Below are positions 32,562-39,725 of a DNA stretch of 40,860 nucleotides, piece after piece. Under the pieces are notes generated by a model. It saw nothing but the letters and a program-made list of their open reading frames with translations. It searched no databases and was not told the DNA's origin. Numbering within the stretch: position 1 is the stretch's first letter; the number at the start of each line of letters is the position of its first letter. Location: contig JAGWSF010000151.1 of NCBI GenBank assembly GCA_028876385.1, positions 1-40,860 of the forward strand, written 5' to 3'. The position numbers and the translations under genes were made by a program. The DNA comes from Acidobacteriota bacterium. GTDB taxonomy: Bacteria; Actinomycetota; Acidimicrobiia; Acidimicrobiales; Palsa-688.

Positions 32562-34829
32562 ATGGGAGGTTGGGCCGCCCGGTTGAAGAGCCTCGTCAAC
32601 TCCCCCGTGCTGCTGGCCTACACCATCGGCCCGCTGTGCCTCCTGCCCCTGTGGATCCTCCGCGACCTCGATCTCATCGTTGACCGACCGCTTTGGGCGT
32701 ATTTCGCACTGCTCATCGCGCCGAGCTTCACCGTGTCGGCGGTGACCAACCTGCTCTACCGTCGGCACCCTTCGCGTTGGACCCTTCACCTCCGGGCCGC
32801 ATCCGACGTCGTGGCCACCACCATCGTGGTCTACGCCACCGGCTGGGGACCCGAGCTGGGGCTTACCTACCTGGTGGCGGCCCAGCAGCTGGTCGGCCAG
32901 ACCAGCCGGGCCAGCTGGCGGGTGGTGCGCCTCTGGGTCACCCTGGGGGTGGTCTGCGGCCAGGCCGGGATCGCCCTCGGTTGGGTGCCGTCACTGATCC
33001 GCCAGCCGGCCGACCAGGGCGCGGCGGCCCTCGGCCTGCTCACCTTCTTTCTGGTATCGCACATGGCTTCTTCCGTTGCCGCCCAACGCGACGAGGCGTG
33101 GCGGGCCCTCGAGACGAGCGGGGAGCAGTTCCGGGCTCTGGTGCAGAACTCCTCGGATCTGATCATGGTGCTCGACGAGGCGGCGGTGGCCATCTACGCC
33201 AGCGGCGCCTGCGAGCGCCTGCTCGGGCGGTCGGCCGAGGAGTTGAAGGCGGTGGACCTCGCCGCCTTGGTCCACCCTGAGGATGTCGAACTGGTGCGGT
33301 CCTGCCTCGGGCGGGCCATCCTCGAGCCGGGCCCGACGGCTCCCATCGAGTTGCGGGCCCGCCACCTCGACGGCCAGTGGCGCCACCTCGAGGTGGTCGG
33401 CTCCAACCTGAGGGACAACCCGGCCGTCGGCGGGGTGGTGCTCAACGTCCGCGACGTCACCGACCGCCGGCGGGTGGAGGCCCAGCTGGCCCACCAGGCG
33501 ACCCACGACGCGCTGACCGGGCTGCCCAACCGGACGCTGTTCCTGGCGCGGTTGGGCGAATGTATGGGCGGCGGATCCGACGGCTGCCGACCGGCGGTGC
33601 TGTTCCTCGACATCGACCGCTTCAAGCTCATCAATGACAGCCTGGGCCACGAACTCGGGGACCGCCTGCTGATCGAGGCCGCCCGCCGCCTGGTGGAGGC
33701 CATCGGGGTCGACGACATGGTGGCCCGCTTCGGCGGCGACGAGTTCGTGGTGCTCTGCGCCGCCGGCACCGACGCAGCCGACATGGCCGCCCGACTGCTG
33801 TCCACCTTCGAGCGACCGTTCCAGCTGTCCGGACAGAGCTACTTCCTCTCGGCGTCGATCGGCGTGGCCGGCCCCGAGTCCACCGACGTGAACCCTGCCG
33901 AGCGGAACCCCGCCGACTTGATCCGCGACGCCGACACCGCCATGTACCGGGCCAAGGAGCAGGGCCGCGGCCGGCTCGCCGTCTTCGACGAAGCGGCCCG
34001 GGCCGACGCCCTCAACCGGGTCCGCATCGAGCACCTCCTGCGGGGCGCCGTCGAGCGGGGCGAGCTCCGACTCTTCTACCAACCGGTGCTCGACCTGCGG
34101 ACCGACCGGGTGGTCGGCGCCGAGGCCCTGCTCCGCTGGCAGCACCCCCTGCTCGGGTTGATCACCCCGGGCGACTTCATCGACGCCGCCGAGGAGACCG
34201 GCCTCATCGTGGCCATCGGTGACTGGGCCCTGCGCACCGGTTGCGAACAGGCGCTCACCTGGGCCCGGCGGGGCGAGGCCATCGACCTGGCCATCAACGT
34301 GTCGGCCCGCCAGCTGGCCGACGAGGACTTCGTCGAGCGGGTACGTCAGGCGGTGGCCCCCATCGCCGCTCTGCCGCCCGGCGTCGCCAGCCCCGAGATC
34401 ACCCTCGAGATCACCGAGCGGGTCCTCATCAGCGAGCCCGATTCGGTGGACAGGCGCATCGCCGAACTCAAGGCCCTCGGCCTCAAGCTGGCCATGGACG
34501 ACTTCGGCACGGGCTACTCCTCGTTGTCCAACCTGCGCCGCTACCCCTTCGACTCGCTCAAGATCGACCGCCGCTTCGTCTCTGGGGTCACCGACCGCGA
34601 CGATGACGGGACCATCGTGAGGGCCATCATCGCCCTCGCCCAGGGGCTCGGGAAGAAGGTGATCGCCGAGGGGGTGGAGACCCAGCAGCAGCTCGACGTC
34701 CTGCGCGATCTGGGCTGCGACCTGGCCCAGGGTTTCTACATCGGCAAGCCGCAGCCGGCCACCCGGTCACCGTCGGACCTGCTCGTGCCCACCCGTCCGA
34801 CCGGCGCGGTGCTCTCCGCTATCGGCTGA
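32562..34829 (+). CDS. Membrane PAS-GGDEF-EAL cyclic-di-GMP protein (second)
   Basis: A 755-residue protein. About five hydrophobic segments occupy residues 15-170 (LAYTIGPLCLLPLWILRDLD onward). A PAS domain (about 185-310: FRALVQNSSDLIMVLDEAAV) is followed by GGDEF with FLDIDRFKLINDSLGHELGD and GGDEF at 391-395. The EAL domain has EAL at 521-523, NVSARQ, TLEITE, DDFGTGYSS (646-654) and AEGVET. Both active sites look complete; the RxxD inhibitory site is not (GVDD). ATG 32562 is chosen for an AAGG just upstream; ATG 32511 would add 17 residues. It shares architecture with 9201-11624, but the membrane parts differ. Confidence 0.94.
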   Translation: MGGWAARLKSLVNSPVLLAYTIGPLCLLPLWILRDLDLIVDRPLWAYFALLIAPSFTVSAVTNLLYRRHPSRWTLHLRAASDVVATTIVVYATGWGPELGLTYLVAAQQLVGQTSRASWRVVRLWVTLGVVCGQAGIALGWVPSLIRQPADQGAAALGLLTFFLVSHMASSVAAQRDEAWRALETSGEQFRALVQNSSDLIMVLDEAAVAIYASGACERLLGRSAEELKAVDLAALVHPEDVELVRSCLGRAILEPGPTAPIELRARHLDGQWRHLEVVGSNLRDNPAVGGVVLNVRDVTDRRRVEAQLAHQATHDALTGLPNRTLFLARLGECMGGGSDGCRPAVLFLDIDRFKLINDSLGHELGDRLLIEAARRLVEAIGVDDMVARFGGDEFVVLCAAGTDAADMAARLLSTFERPFQLSGQSYFLSASIGVAGPESTDVNPAERNPADLIRDADTAMYRAKEQGRGRLAVFDEAARADALNRVRIEHLLRGAVERGELRLFYQPVLDLRTDRVVGAEALLRWQHPLLGLITPGDFIDAAEETGLIVAIGDWALRTGCEQALTWARRGEAIDLAINVSARQLADEDFVERVRQAVAPIAALPPGVASPEITLEITERVLISEPDSVDRRIAELKALGLKLAMDDFGTGYSSLSNLRRYPFDSLKIDRRFVSGVTDRDDDGTIVRAIIALAQGLGKKVIAEGVETQQQLDVLRDLGCDLAQGFYIGKPQPATRSPSDLLVPTRPTGAVLSAIG

Positions 34830-34856
34830 CGAAACGCTTTACTACCTCTGGCGTAG

Positions 34857-34877
34857 CTACGTAATACGTAGTATACT
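34857..34877 (+). promoter_or_regulatory. PadR operator and -10 of a leaderless promoter
   Basis: CTACGTA-A-TACGTAG (34857-34871) is a perfect 7-1-7 palindrome immediately followed by TATACT (34872-34877), a near-consensus -10 six bases before GTG 34884. The palindrome would occupy the -35/-10 spacer, as expected for PadR autorepression. Confidence 0.75.
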
Positions 34878-34883
34878 GGGCCT

Positions 34884-35216
34884 GTGCGCTCCTCCCGGAC
34901 CCCCCGTCAGAACGACCCGACCGTTCTCATACTGACCAGCCTGGCCTCGGCCCCCCGCCACGGTCACGCCCTGGCCCTCGACATCGAGGAGTTCGCCGGC
35001 GTGCGCCTCGGTCCGGGGTCGCTCTACGGAGCCATCACCCGCCTCGAGGAGAGGGGCCTGATCGAGCCCCTCCCCGCCGATGACCGACGCCGCCCCTACC
35101 GCATCACCCCGGCCGGTCGGGCCGAGCTGGCCGCCGCGGTCGAGGAGATGGACCGCATCGTCACCGCCGCCTCGCAGCGGCTGGGACGGACCGTTCCCGG
35201 GCTGGGCCTGGCATGA
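34884..35216 (+). CDS. PadR family winged-helix regulator
   Basis: A 110-residue PadR protein: VLILTSLASAPRHGHALALD, then FAGVRLGPGSLYGAITRLEE RGLIEPL with the recognition helix and wing, and RRRPYRITPAGRAELAAAVE. It is a short (subfamily 2-like) form with a single C-terminal dimerisation helix. The GTG start is leaderless by position. The stop overlaps the start of the membrane protein at 35213 (ATGA), so the two are coupled; PadR would repress this pair through the palindrome at 34857-34871. Confidence 0.93.
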   Translation: MRSSRTPRQNDPTVLILTSLASAPRHGHALALDIEEFAGVRLGPGSLYGAITRLEERGLIEPLPADDRRRPYRITPAGRAELAAAVEEMDRIVTAASQRLGRTVPGLGLA

Positions 35217-36142
35217 ACCCCGAGCAGCGGCGCCTCCTGCGGTGGTACCCGGCCGGCTGGGTCGAGCGCTACGGCGTCGAGATGCTGGCCATGATCGACG
35301 ACTCGTGCGGGGGCCGGCCGGTGCCGGGACGGCTCCGGCGTCAGCTCCTGCGCTTCGGCCTCGAGGAGCGTCTGCGCCGCCGGGGCCTCATCGGCGGCGA
35401 CCGACCCGACAGCCAACGGGCCCGGGCCGGGGCTTCGCTCGTCCTGTGCGGCTGGGCCGTGCTGGTGGTGAGCGGGTCGATGTTCGCCAAGGTCACCGAG
35501 CACTGGTCGTCAGCGGTGCCGGCCGGCCGAAGAGGCTCGGCCGACGCCGCCTTCAGCGTCGTCTACGGCTCGGCGGCGCTGGGCGGCTTGGCCGTGGTGG
35601 CGGGGGCGGCGGCCGGTCTGGTGGCCCTCCACCGGGCCTGGCGGCGCGGCCGGGCGCCCCGGGTGGGCCGGGCCGGGTTCCTGGCGCTGGCCGCCAGCGC
35701 AACGTGGGCCGCGGCCACAGTGGCCCTGGCATCATGGGCCCACGGCCTGAGCCCGGCCCAACGCAACGGTGGGTCGGGCCTCTACCTGGCCGCGTTCCTC
35801 GGGTGGGGGCTGCTGTTCGTCGCCGTGCTCGGCACGTGGACGGCCGTAGCCCTGCGCCTCGAGCGTCAACTCGACCTGGGCCGCCTGGAGCTGCGCACCG
35901 TGTGGACGGCCGGCGTGGTGGCCGCCATCGCCACCGTCTCCCTGGTCGCAGCGATACTCGCCTGGTGGGTCTCGGTGGCCCGCGACGCCCCCTGGGTGCT
36001 GCATGGGGCGACGGCCGGGGCGGCGGTATCCGGATTCGCCTGGAACCTGGCCATCTCCGCCCTGGTGGGATTGGTCGCGGTGACCCTGGCCGGGGCCGGC
36101 CTGGAGCGCCTCTACTCAGCGCGGCGGATCTGGCGGAGCTGA
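35213..36142 (+). CDS. PadR-linked integral membrane protein, unknown function
   Basis: A 309-residue protein. The N-terminal motif RRLLRWYPAGWVERYGVEML is the hallmark of a family encoded next to PadR in actinobacteria. A cytoplasmic linker to about residue 75 is followed by six hydrophobic segments. No catalytic motif is visible. By position it may be the target, or a membrane sensor partner, of PadR. Its last 27 bases overlap the last 27 bases of the convergent DUF1330 gene. Confidence 0.85.
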   Translation: MNPEQRRLLRWYPAGWVERYGVEMLAMIDDSCGGRPVPGRLRRQLLRFGLEERLRRRGLIGGDRPDSQRARAGASLVLCGWAVLVVSGSMFAKVTEHWSSAVPAGRRGSADAAFSVVYGSAALGGLAVVAGAAAGLVALHRAWRRGRAPRVGRAGFLALAASATWAAATVALASWAHGLSPAQRNGGSGLYLAAFLGWGLLFVAVLGTWTAVALRLERQLDLGRLELRTVWTAGVVAAIATVSLVAAILAWWVSVARDAPWVLHGATAGAAVSGFAWNLAISALVGLVAVTLAGAGLERLYSARRIWRS

Positions 36143-36502
36143 ACCGGGCCGACAGGCGATGAGGCGGGAGTCGACCAGGGCGGCGGTCCGCCGGCCGGCG
36201 ATGGCCTGGTACTCGGGGGACGCGACCATGTCGATGAAGGCCCGCCGGGAGGGGTACTCGACGAGCAGCACGGCGTCCCACAGGTCGGCCTCGGGGCCGA
36301 TCACCACCGACTCCGGACGGCCCTGCCAGACCACCCGCGCTCCGGCCCGCGCCAGGCAGGGCAGGGCGCCCTCCCCGTAGTGGGCGTAGGCGGCGGCTCC
36401 GCCGTCGGGAGCGAAGCGCAGGAGGTTGATCATGACGACCGGGCCGTCGTCGTCGGCCGTCACGAGCGACTCGATCTGGCTACTGGTGGGCTCGATGTAC
36501 AT
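36116..36502 (-). CDS. DUF1330 family protein
   Basis: A 128-residue ferredoxin-like alpha/beta-barrel protein: GPVVMINLLRFAPDGGAAAY at the start, then AVLLVEYPSRRAFIDMVASP EYQAIAGRRTAAL. Dimeric small proteins of this type have no assigned general reaction. Pro-rich residues at the C-terminus are encoded in the overlap with the membrane protein gene. The start ATG 36502 is the family-typical position. Confidence 0.87.
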   Translation of the reverse strand: MYIEPTSSQIESLVTADDDGPVVMINLLRFAPDGGAAAYAHYGEGALPCLARAGARVVWQGRPESVVIGPEADLWDAVLLVEYPSRRAFIDMVASPEYQAIAGRRTAALVDSRLIACRPGSAPPDPPR

Positions 36503-36582
36503 GAGCCGCCAGCCTACGACCCGGACCGGTCCTCACCCCGGAGTGGGGTGCAGGGTGCAAGGAGGAGGGCTAGGTTGCGGGG

Positions 36583-36642
36583 ATGGCCCCGTCGTGGCTC
36601 GAGTCGTGGGACGGGGCGCCCCGACAGTGGCCTCGGCCGTGA
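36583..36642 (+). CDS. Possible 19-residue leaderless upstream ORF
   Basis: ATG 36583 lies six bases after TAGGTT (36571-36576). It encodes MAPSWLESWDGAPRQWPRP, and its TGA (36640-36642) overlaps the GTG start of the next gene by the GTGA arrangement. Three Trp in 19 residues is notable. It could be a translational coupler or regulatory leader peptide. Support is positional only. Confidence 0.35.
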   Translation: MAPSWLESWDGAPRQWPRP

Positions 36643-36863
36643 GCGCACTCACCGCCTACGGCGTGGTGGTCCTCGTGTTCATGATGGCCATGTACGCCCT
36701 CGAGGGCCGCGGCCTCCGCTACGTGGCCGCCTTCGCCCTGGGTTGCGCCCTGTCGTCGAGCTACGGCTTCGCGTCAGGGGCCTGGCCGTTCGGCGCGGTG
36801 GAAGCCATCTGGTGCGTGATCGCCCTGCGCCGCTACTGGAGCGGTCGCCCGGCCCGGACCTGA
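36639..36863 (+). CDS. Small two-helix membrane protein
   Basis: 74 residues with two hydrophobic segments (ALTAYGVVVLVFMMAMYALE and LRYVAAFALGCALSSSYGFA), then GAWPFGAVEAIWCVIALRRY W, a pattern seen in short uncharacterised actinobacterial membrane proteins. GTG 36639 is favoured because it overlaps the stop of the 19-residue ORF; GTG 36594 in the same frame would add 15 residues. The stop lies in the first copy of a 20-bp tandem repeat. Function unknown. Confidence 0.65.
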   Translation: MSALTAYGVVVLVFMMAMYALEGRGLRYVAAFALGCALSSSYGFASGAWPFGAVEAIWCVIALRRYWSGRPART

Positions 36864-36954
36864 CCGCCGCCGGGCCCGGATCTGCGCCGCCCGCCCCGGG
36901 TCTGCCACGCCCGCCCCGGATCCGCGCCGCCCGCCCCGGATCTGGCATGCCATC
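36853..36954. repeat. 20-bp tandem repeat anchored on small-membrane-protein stop
   Basis: Five degenerate copies starting at 36853, 36875, 36895, 36915 and 36935, with consensus CCCGGATCTGCGCCGCCCGC. The first copy has period 22 and contains the gene's TGA (36861-36863). Copies differ at two to six positions. Confidence 0.8.
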
Positions 36955-36980
36955 GCTCTCCCGCACCCTCGTGCTATTTT

Positions 36981-37014
36981 TTCTATAGAATCACTAGCAA
37001 CACTCGATATAGAA
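36981..37014 (+). promoter_or_regulatory. AT-rich repeated element before TSUP gene
   Basis: TTCTATAGAA (36981-36990), a perfect 10-base palindrome, and a second TATAGAA at 37008-37014, whose spacing to the first TATAGAA is 24 bases, form an AT-rich island directly before GTG 37018. Either TATAGA can be a -10 element; the pair may be a regulator site. Confidence 0.5.
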
Positions 37015-37017
37015 GCG

Positions 37018-37941
37018 GTGGGATGGGCAGTGAACGGATACGTGGTCGTCGGGAGCGCGGTGGTGGGCCTGCTGGTCGGCTTGACCGGGGCTGGCGGCGG
37101 AGCCCTGATGACGCCCATGCTGGTCCTGTTGTTCTCGGTCAAGGCCTCGGCGGCCATCACCTCGGACCTGGTGGCGGCCGTCGCCATGCGCCCCTTCGGG
37201 GCCGTCGTCCACCTCCGTCGGGGCAGTGTCAACCTGAGGCTGGTGCGCTGGATGGCCGTCGGCTCGGTACCGGGCGCCTTCCTCGGCTCGTGGCTGCTGC
37301 ACCAGTTGGACGGCGGGTCGTCGGCGACCGCCGTGGTGCAGCGGGCCCTCGGGGCGGCGCTGCTGCTCGGCGCGGCGGCCATGCTCGTGCGCTACGTGCT
37401 GGACCGCCGCTCGGGCAACGCCCGGGCCGGCACCCTCGCGGCCACAGCCGTCCGCCCGGCGACGACGGCGGCCATAGGCGCCCTGGGCGGTCTGGTGGTG
37501 GGCCTGACGTCGGTGGGCTCGGGCTCGCTCCTGATCGTGCTGCTCATGTTCGTCTACCCGAACCTGTCGGCCCGCAGCCTGGTCGGGACCGACCTGGTGC
37601 AGGCGGTTCCCCTGGCTGCCGCCGCCGCCCTCGGCGCCCTGGCGTTCGGCCACGTCGAGTTCCCCGTGACCGCCGCCATCATCGTCGGCTCGGTGCCGGC
37701 GGTGCTGATCGGTTCCCTTCTGTCGTCGCGCGTCGACGACCGATGGCTGCGGCCGGCCATCTTCTGCGTGGTGGTGGCCTCCGGTCTCAAGTACGCCGGG
37801 TTCACCCCGACCGAGGTCATCTCGGTGGCGGCTGTCGTCGTGGTGGCCGCCGTCGCCGACCTCGGCCTGTCCCGCCGGGGCCGCCGGCTCAACTCGTCAA
37901 CCCAGATGACAGCACTGCGGGCCGAGGCCCCCTCGCGCTGA
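37018..37941 (+). CDS. TSUP (TauE/SafE) family membrane permease
   Basis: A 307-residue protein with about eight hydrophobic segments. It shows the two TSUP repeat signatures, VVGLLVGLTGAGGGALMTPM near the N-terminus and ALGGLVVGLTSVGSGSLLIV in the middle. TSUP proteins move sulfite, sulfonates or other organic anions; sulfite export would fit the sulfonate operon at 2.7-6.4 kb, but the two are far apart. GTG 37018 is used; GTG 37030 is also possible. The C-terminal 20 residues are polar. It is followed by a SulP transporter after 30 bases, possibly one operon. Confidence 0.9.
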   Translation: MGWAVNGYVVVGSAVVGLLVGLTGAGGGALMTPMLVLLFSVKASAAITSDLVAAVAMRPFGAVVHLRRGSVNLRLVRWMAVGSVPGAFLGSWLLHQLDGGSSATAVVQRALGAALLLGAAAMLVRYVLDRRSGNARAGTLAATAVRPATTAAIGALGGLVVGLTSVGSGSLLIVLLMFVYPNLSARSLVGTDLVQAVPLAAAAALGALAFGHVEFPVTAAIIVGSVPAVLIGSLLSSRVDDRWLRPAIFCVVVASGLKYAGFTPTEVISVAAVVVVAAVADLGLSRRGRRLNSSTQMTALRAEAPSR

Positions 37942-37971
37942 TCCCGGCCGTCCGCTACCGTCGGCGGGCGG

Positions 37972-39660
37972 ATGGAGCAGCCACCGCGGGGGCCGACGAA
38001 GCGGAGCTTTGACCTGGCGCTGCTCCCCAGCCTGCGCCATTACCCGCGGGCCGCCCTGACATCCGACGTCCTGGCCGGGCTGACCCTCCTCGCCATCGCC
38101 ATCCCTGAGCAGCTGGCCACGTCCCGCCTGGCCGGCATGCCCCTCGTGACCGGCTACTACGCCTTCGCAGCCGGGACCGTGATGTTCGCCCTTCTCGGCT
38201 CCAACCCCCAGATGTCGGTCGGCGCCGATTCGACCATCGCCCCTCTCTTCGCCGTCGGCGTCGGTCACCTGGCGGCCACCGGCTCGCCCCGCTTCGTCTC
38301 CCTCGTGGCCGTCATGGCGGTGGCCGTCGGGGTGACGGTGGCGCTGGTGGGGATACTGCGCCTGGGGTGGATCGCCGAGTTCCTCTCGGCTCCGATCATC
38401 GCCGGCTTCCTGGCCGGCGTGGCCGTCATCATCGTGGTGCACCAACTGCCCGACCTGCTCGGCACCGGGGCGGGCGGGGGCAGCATGGTGCACCGGCTGC
38501 ACCTGATCGCCAGCCATCTGGGGTCCACCCGGGGGTGGTCGCTGGCCATCGGCGGGGCGGTGCTGGTGGTGGTCGTGGCCGGGGAGCGGATCGACCGGCG
38601 CCTGCCGGCCGCGCTGATCGGTCTGGTGGCGTCAGCCGCGGTGGTCGCCGGGGCCGGCTTGGCGGCGCGGGGGGTGGCGACGGTAGGCAGCTTCGCCCAC
38701 GGCGTGCCGACTTTCGGCCTGCACGCCTGGTCGTGGTCGGCGCTGCGCCAGGTCCTGCCGCTGGCCGGTCTGGTGGCCCTCGTGGTGGTCAGCCAGTCGG
38801 CGGCCACGACCACCGCGTTCGCCGACGAGGGCGGCTACGAGGTGGACGTCAGCCGGGACTTCGTCGGCGTCGGCGCCGGCAGCATCGCCGCCGGCCTGGT
38901 CGGGGCTTTCCCGGTCGACGCCAGCCCGCCGCGCACCGCGGCCGTGGCCCGGGCCGGGGGCCGCAGCCAACTGTCAGGGCTGGTGGCAGCCGCCGCGGTG
39001 GTGGCTCTCATACCCGCCGCCGGGTTGCTGCGCGACGTCCCCCAGGCCACGCTGGCGGCCGTCCTTTTGTTCGTGGCCGGACGGCTGTTCCATGTGCGGG
39101 AGCTGATCTCCATCGCCCGCTTCGACCGTTTCGAGTTCGGGCTGGCCGCGGTCACGATGCTCACGGTGGCCTTCGTAGGGGTGCAGGAGGGGATCGGCGC
39201 GGCAGTGGCCCTGGCCATCCTCGACCGGACCCGGCGGAGCGCCCGGCCCCAGTTGCACGTCCTCGGGCTGATCACCGGCACGACCAGCTGGGCGCCGCTG
39301 ACCAGCCCCGAGCGACCGGTGCAGATCCCCGGGGTGCTGGTCGTGCTGTTCGCCACGCCGCTCTGGTACGCCAACGCCGGCCACTTCCGGGCTCAGGTCC
39401 GAGACGCCCTGGAGCGGACCCGGCCCGCCCCCCGGCTGGTGATCCTCGACGCGGTGGGGATGGCCGACGTCGACTACACCGGCTCCCGGGCCTTGCGCCA
39501 GGTCCTCGCCGACATGCAGTCGCGCCACATCACCTTCGCCGTGGCCCGGGCCGGACAGCGCACCCGCGACAGCCTGGCCCGGGCCGGCCTGGCCGAGGGC
39601 ATCGGCGGCGACCGGTTCTTCGCGTCGGTGGGCGAGGCGGTGGACGCCCTGGCCGCCTGA
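37972..39660 (+). CDS. SulP family anion transporter with STAS domain
   Basis: A 562-residue protein. The transmembrane part begins with DVLAGLTLLAIAIPEQLATS RLAGMPLVTGYYA, the SulP first-repeat motif, followed by NPQMSVGADSTIAPL. The C-terminal STAS domain (about 435-560) has LVILDAVGMADVDYTGSRAL. SulP proteins take up sulfate, bicarbonate or dicarboxylates; specificity is not readable. Its FPVDASPPRTAAVARAGGRS helix-8 region is intact. ATG 37972 lies 30 bases after the TSUP stop. Confidence 0.93.
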   Translation: MEQPPRGPTKRSFDLALLPSLRHYPRAALTSDVLAGLTLLAIAIPEQLATSRLAGMPLVTGYYAFAAGTVMFALLGSNPQMSVGADSTIAPLFAVGVGHLAATGSPRFVSLVAVMAVAVGVTVALVGILRLGWIAEFLSAPIIAGFLAGVAVIIVVHQLPDLLGTGAGGGSMVHRLHLIASHLGSTRGWSLAIGGAVLVVVVAGERIDRRLPAALIGLVASAAVVAGAGLAARGVATVGSFAHGVPTFGLHAWSWSALRQVLPLAGLVALVVVSQSAATTTAFADEGGYEVDVSRDFVGVGAGSIAAGLVGAFPVDASPPRTAAVARAGGRSQLSGLVAAAAVVALIPAAGLLRDVPQATLAAVLLFVAGRLFHVRELISIARFDRFEFGLAAVTMLTVAFVGVQEGIGAAVALAILDRTRRSARPQLHVLGLITGTTSWAPLTSPERPVQIPGVLVVLFATPLWYANAGHFRAQVRDALERTRPAPRLVILDAVGMADVDYTGSRALRQVLADMQSRHITFAVARAGQRTRDSLARAGLAEGIGGDRFFASVGEAVDALAA

Positions 39661-39725
39661 GCCGGGCCGGCCGACGGCCGCGACGGTCCGCCAGGTCGGT
39701 CACCGGGTTGGGTCATCATGGCGGG

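Noticed and set aside
31715..32599. A 294-residue protein spanning the tRNA gene
   Set aside because: The upstream part translates the tRNA-Arg gene (WIEHLTTDQKVGGSNPSERA is a well-known artefact); only the part from ATG 32155 is supported.
2684..37000. Sulfonate uptake (2.7-6.4 kb) and TSUP/SulP transporters (37.0-39.7 kb) as one sulfur system
   Set aside because: Attractive thematically, but about 30 kb of unrelated genes separate them and no shared regulatory motif was found.
38367..39725. Long upstream extension of the SH3b lipoprotein frame
   Set aside because: It overlaps the SulP gene out of frame and is Arg/Gly/Pro-rich; the signal peptide and lipobox place the start at GTG 39726.
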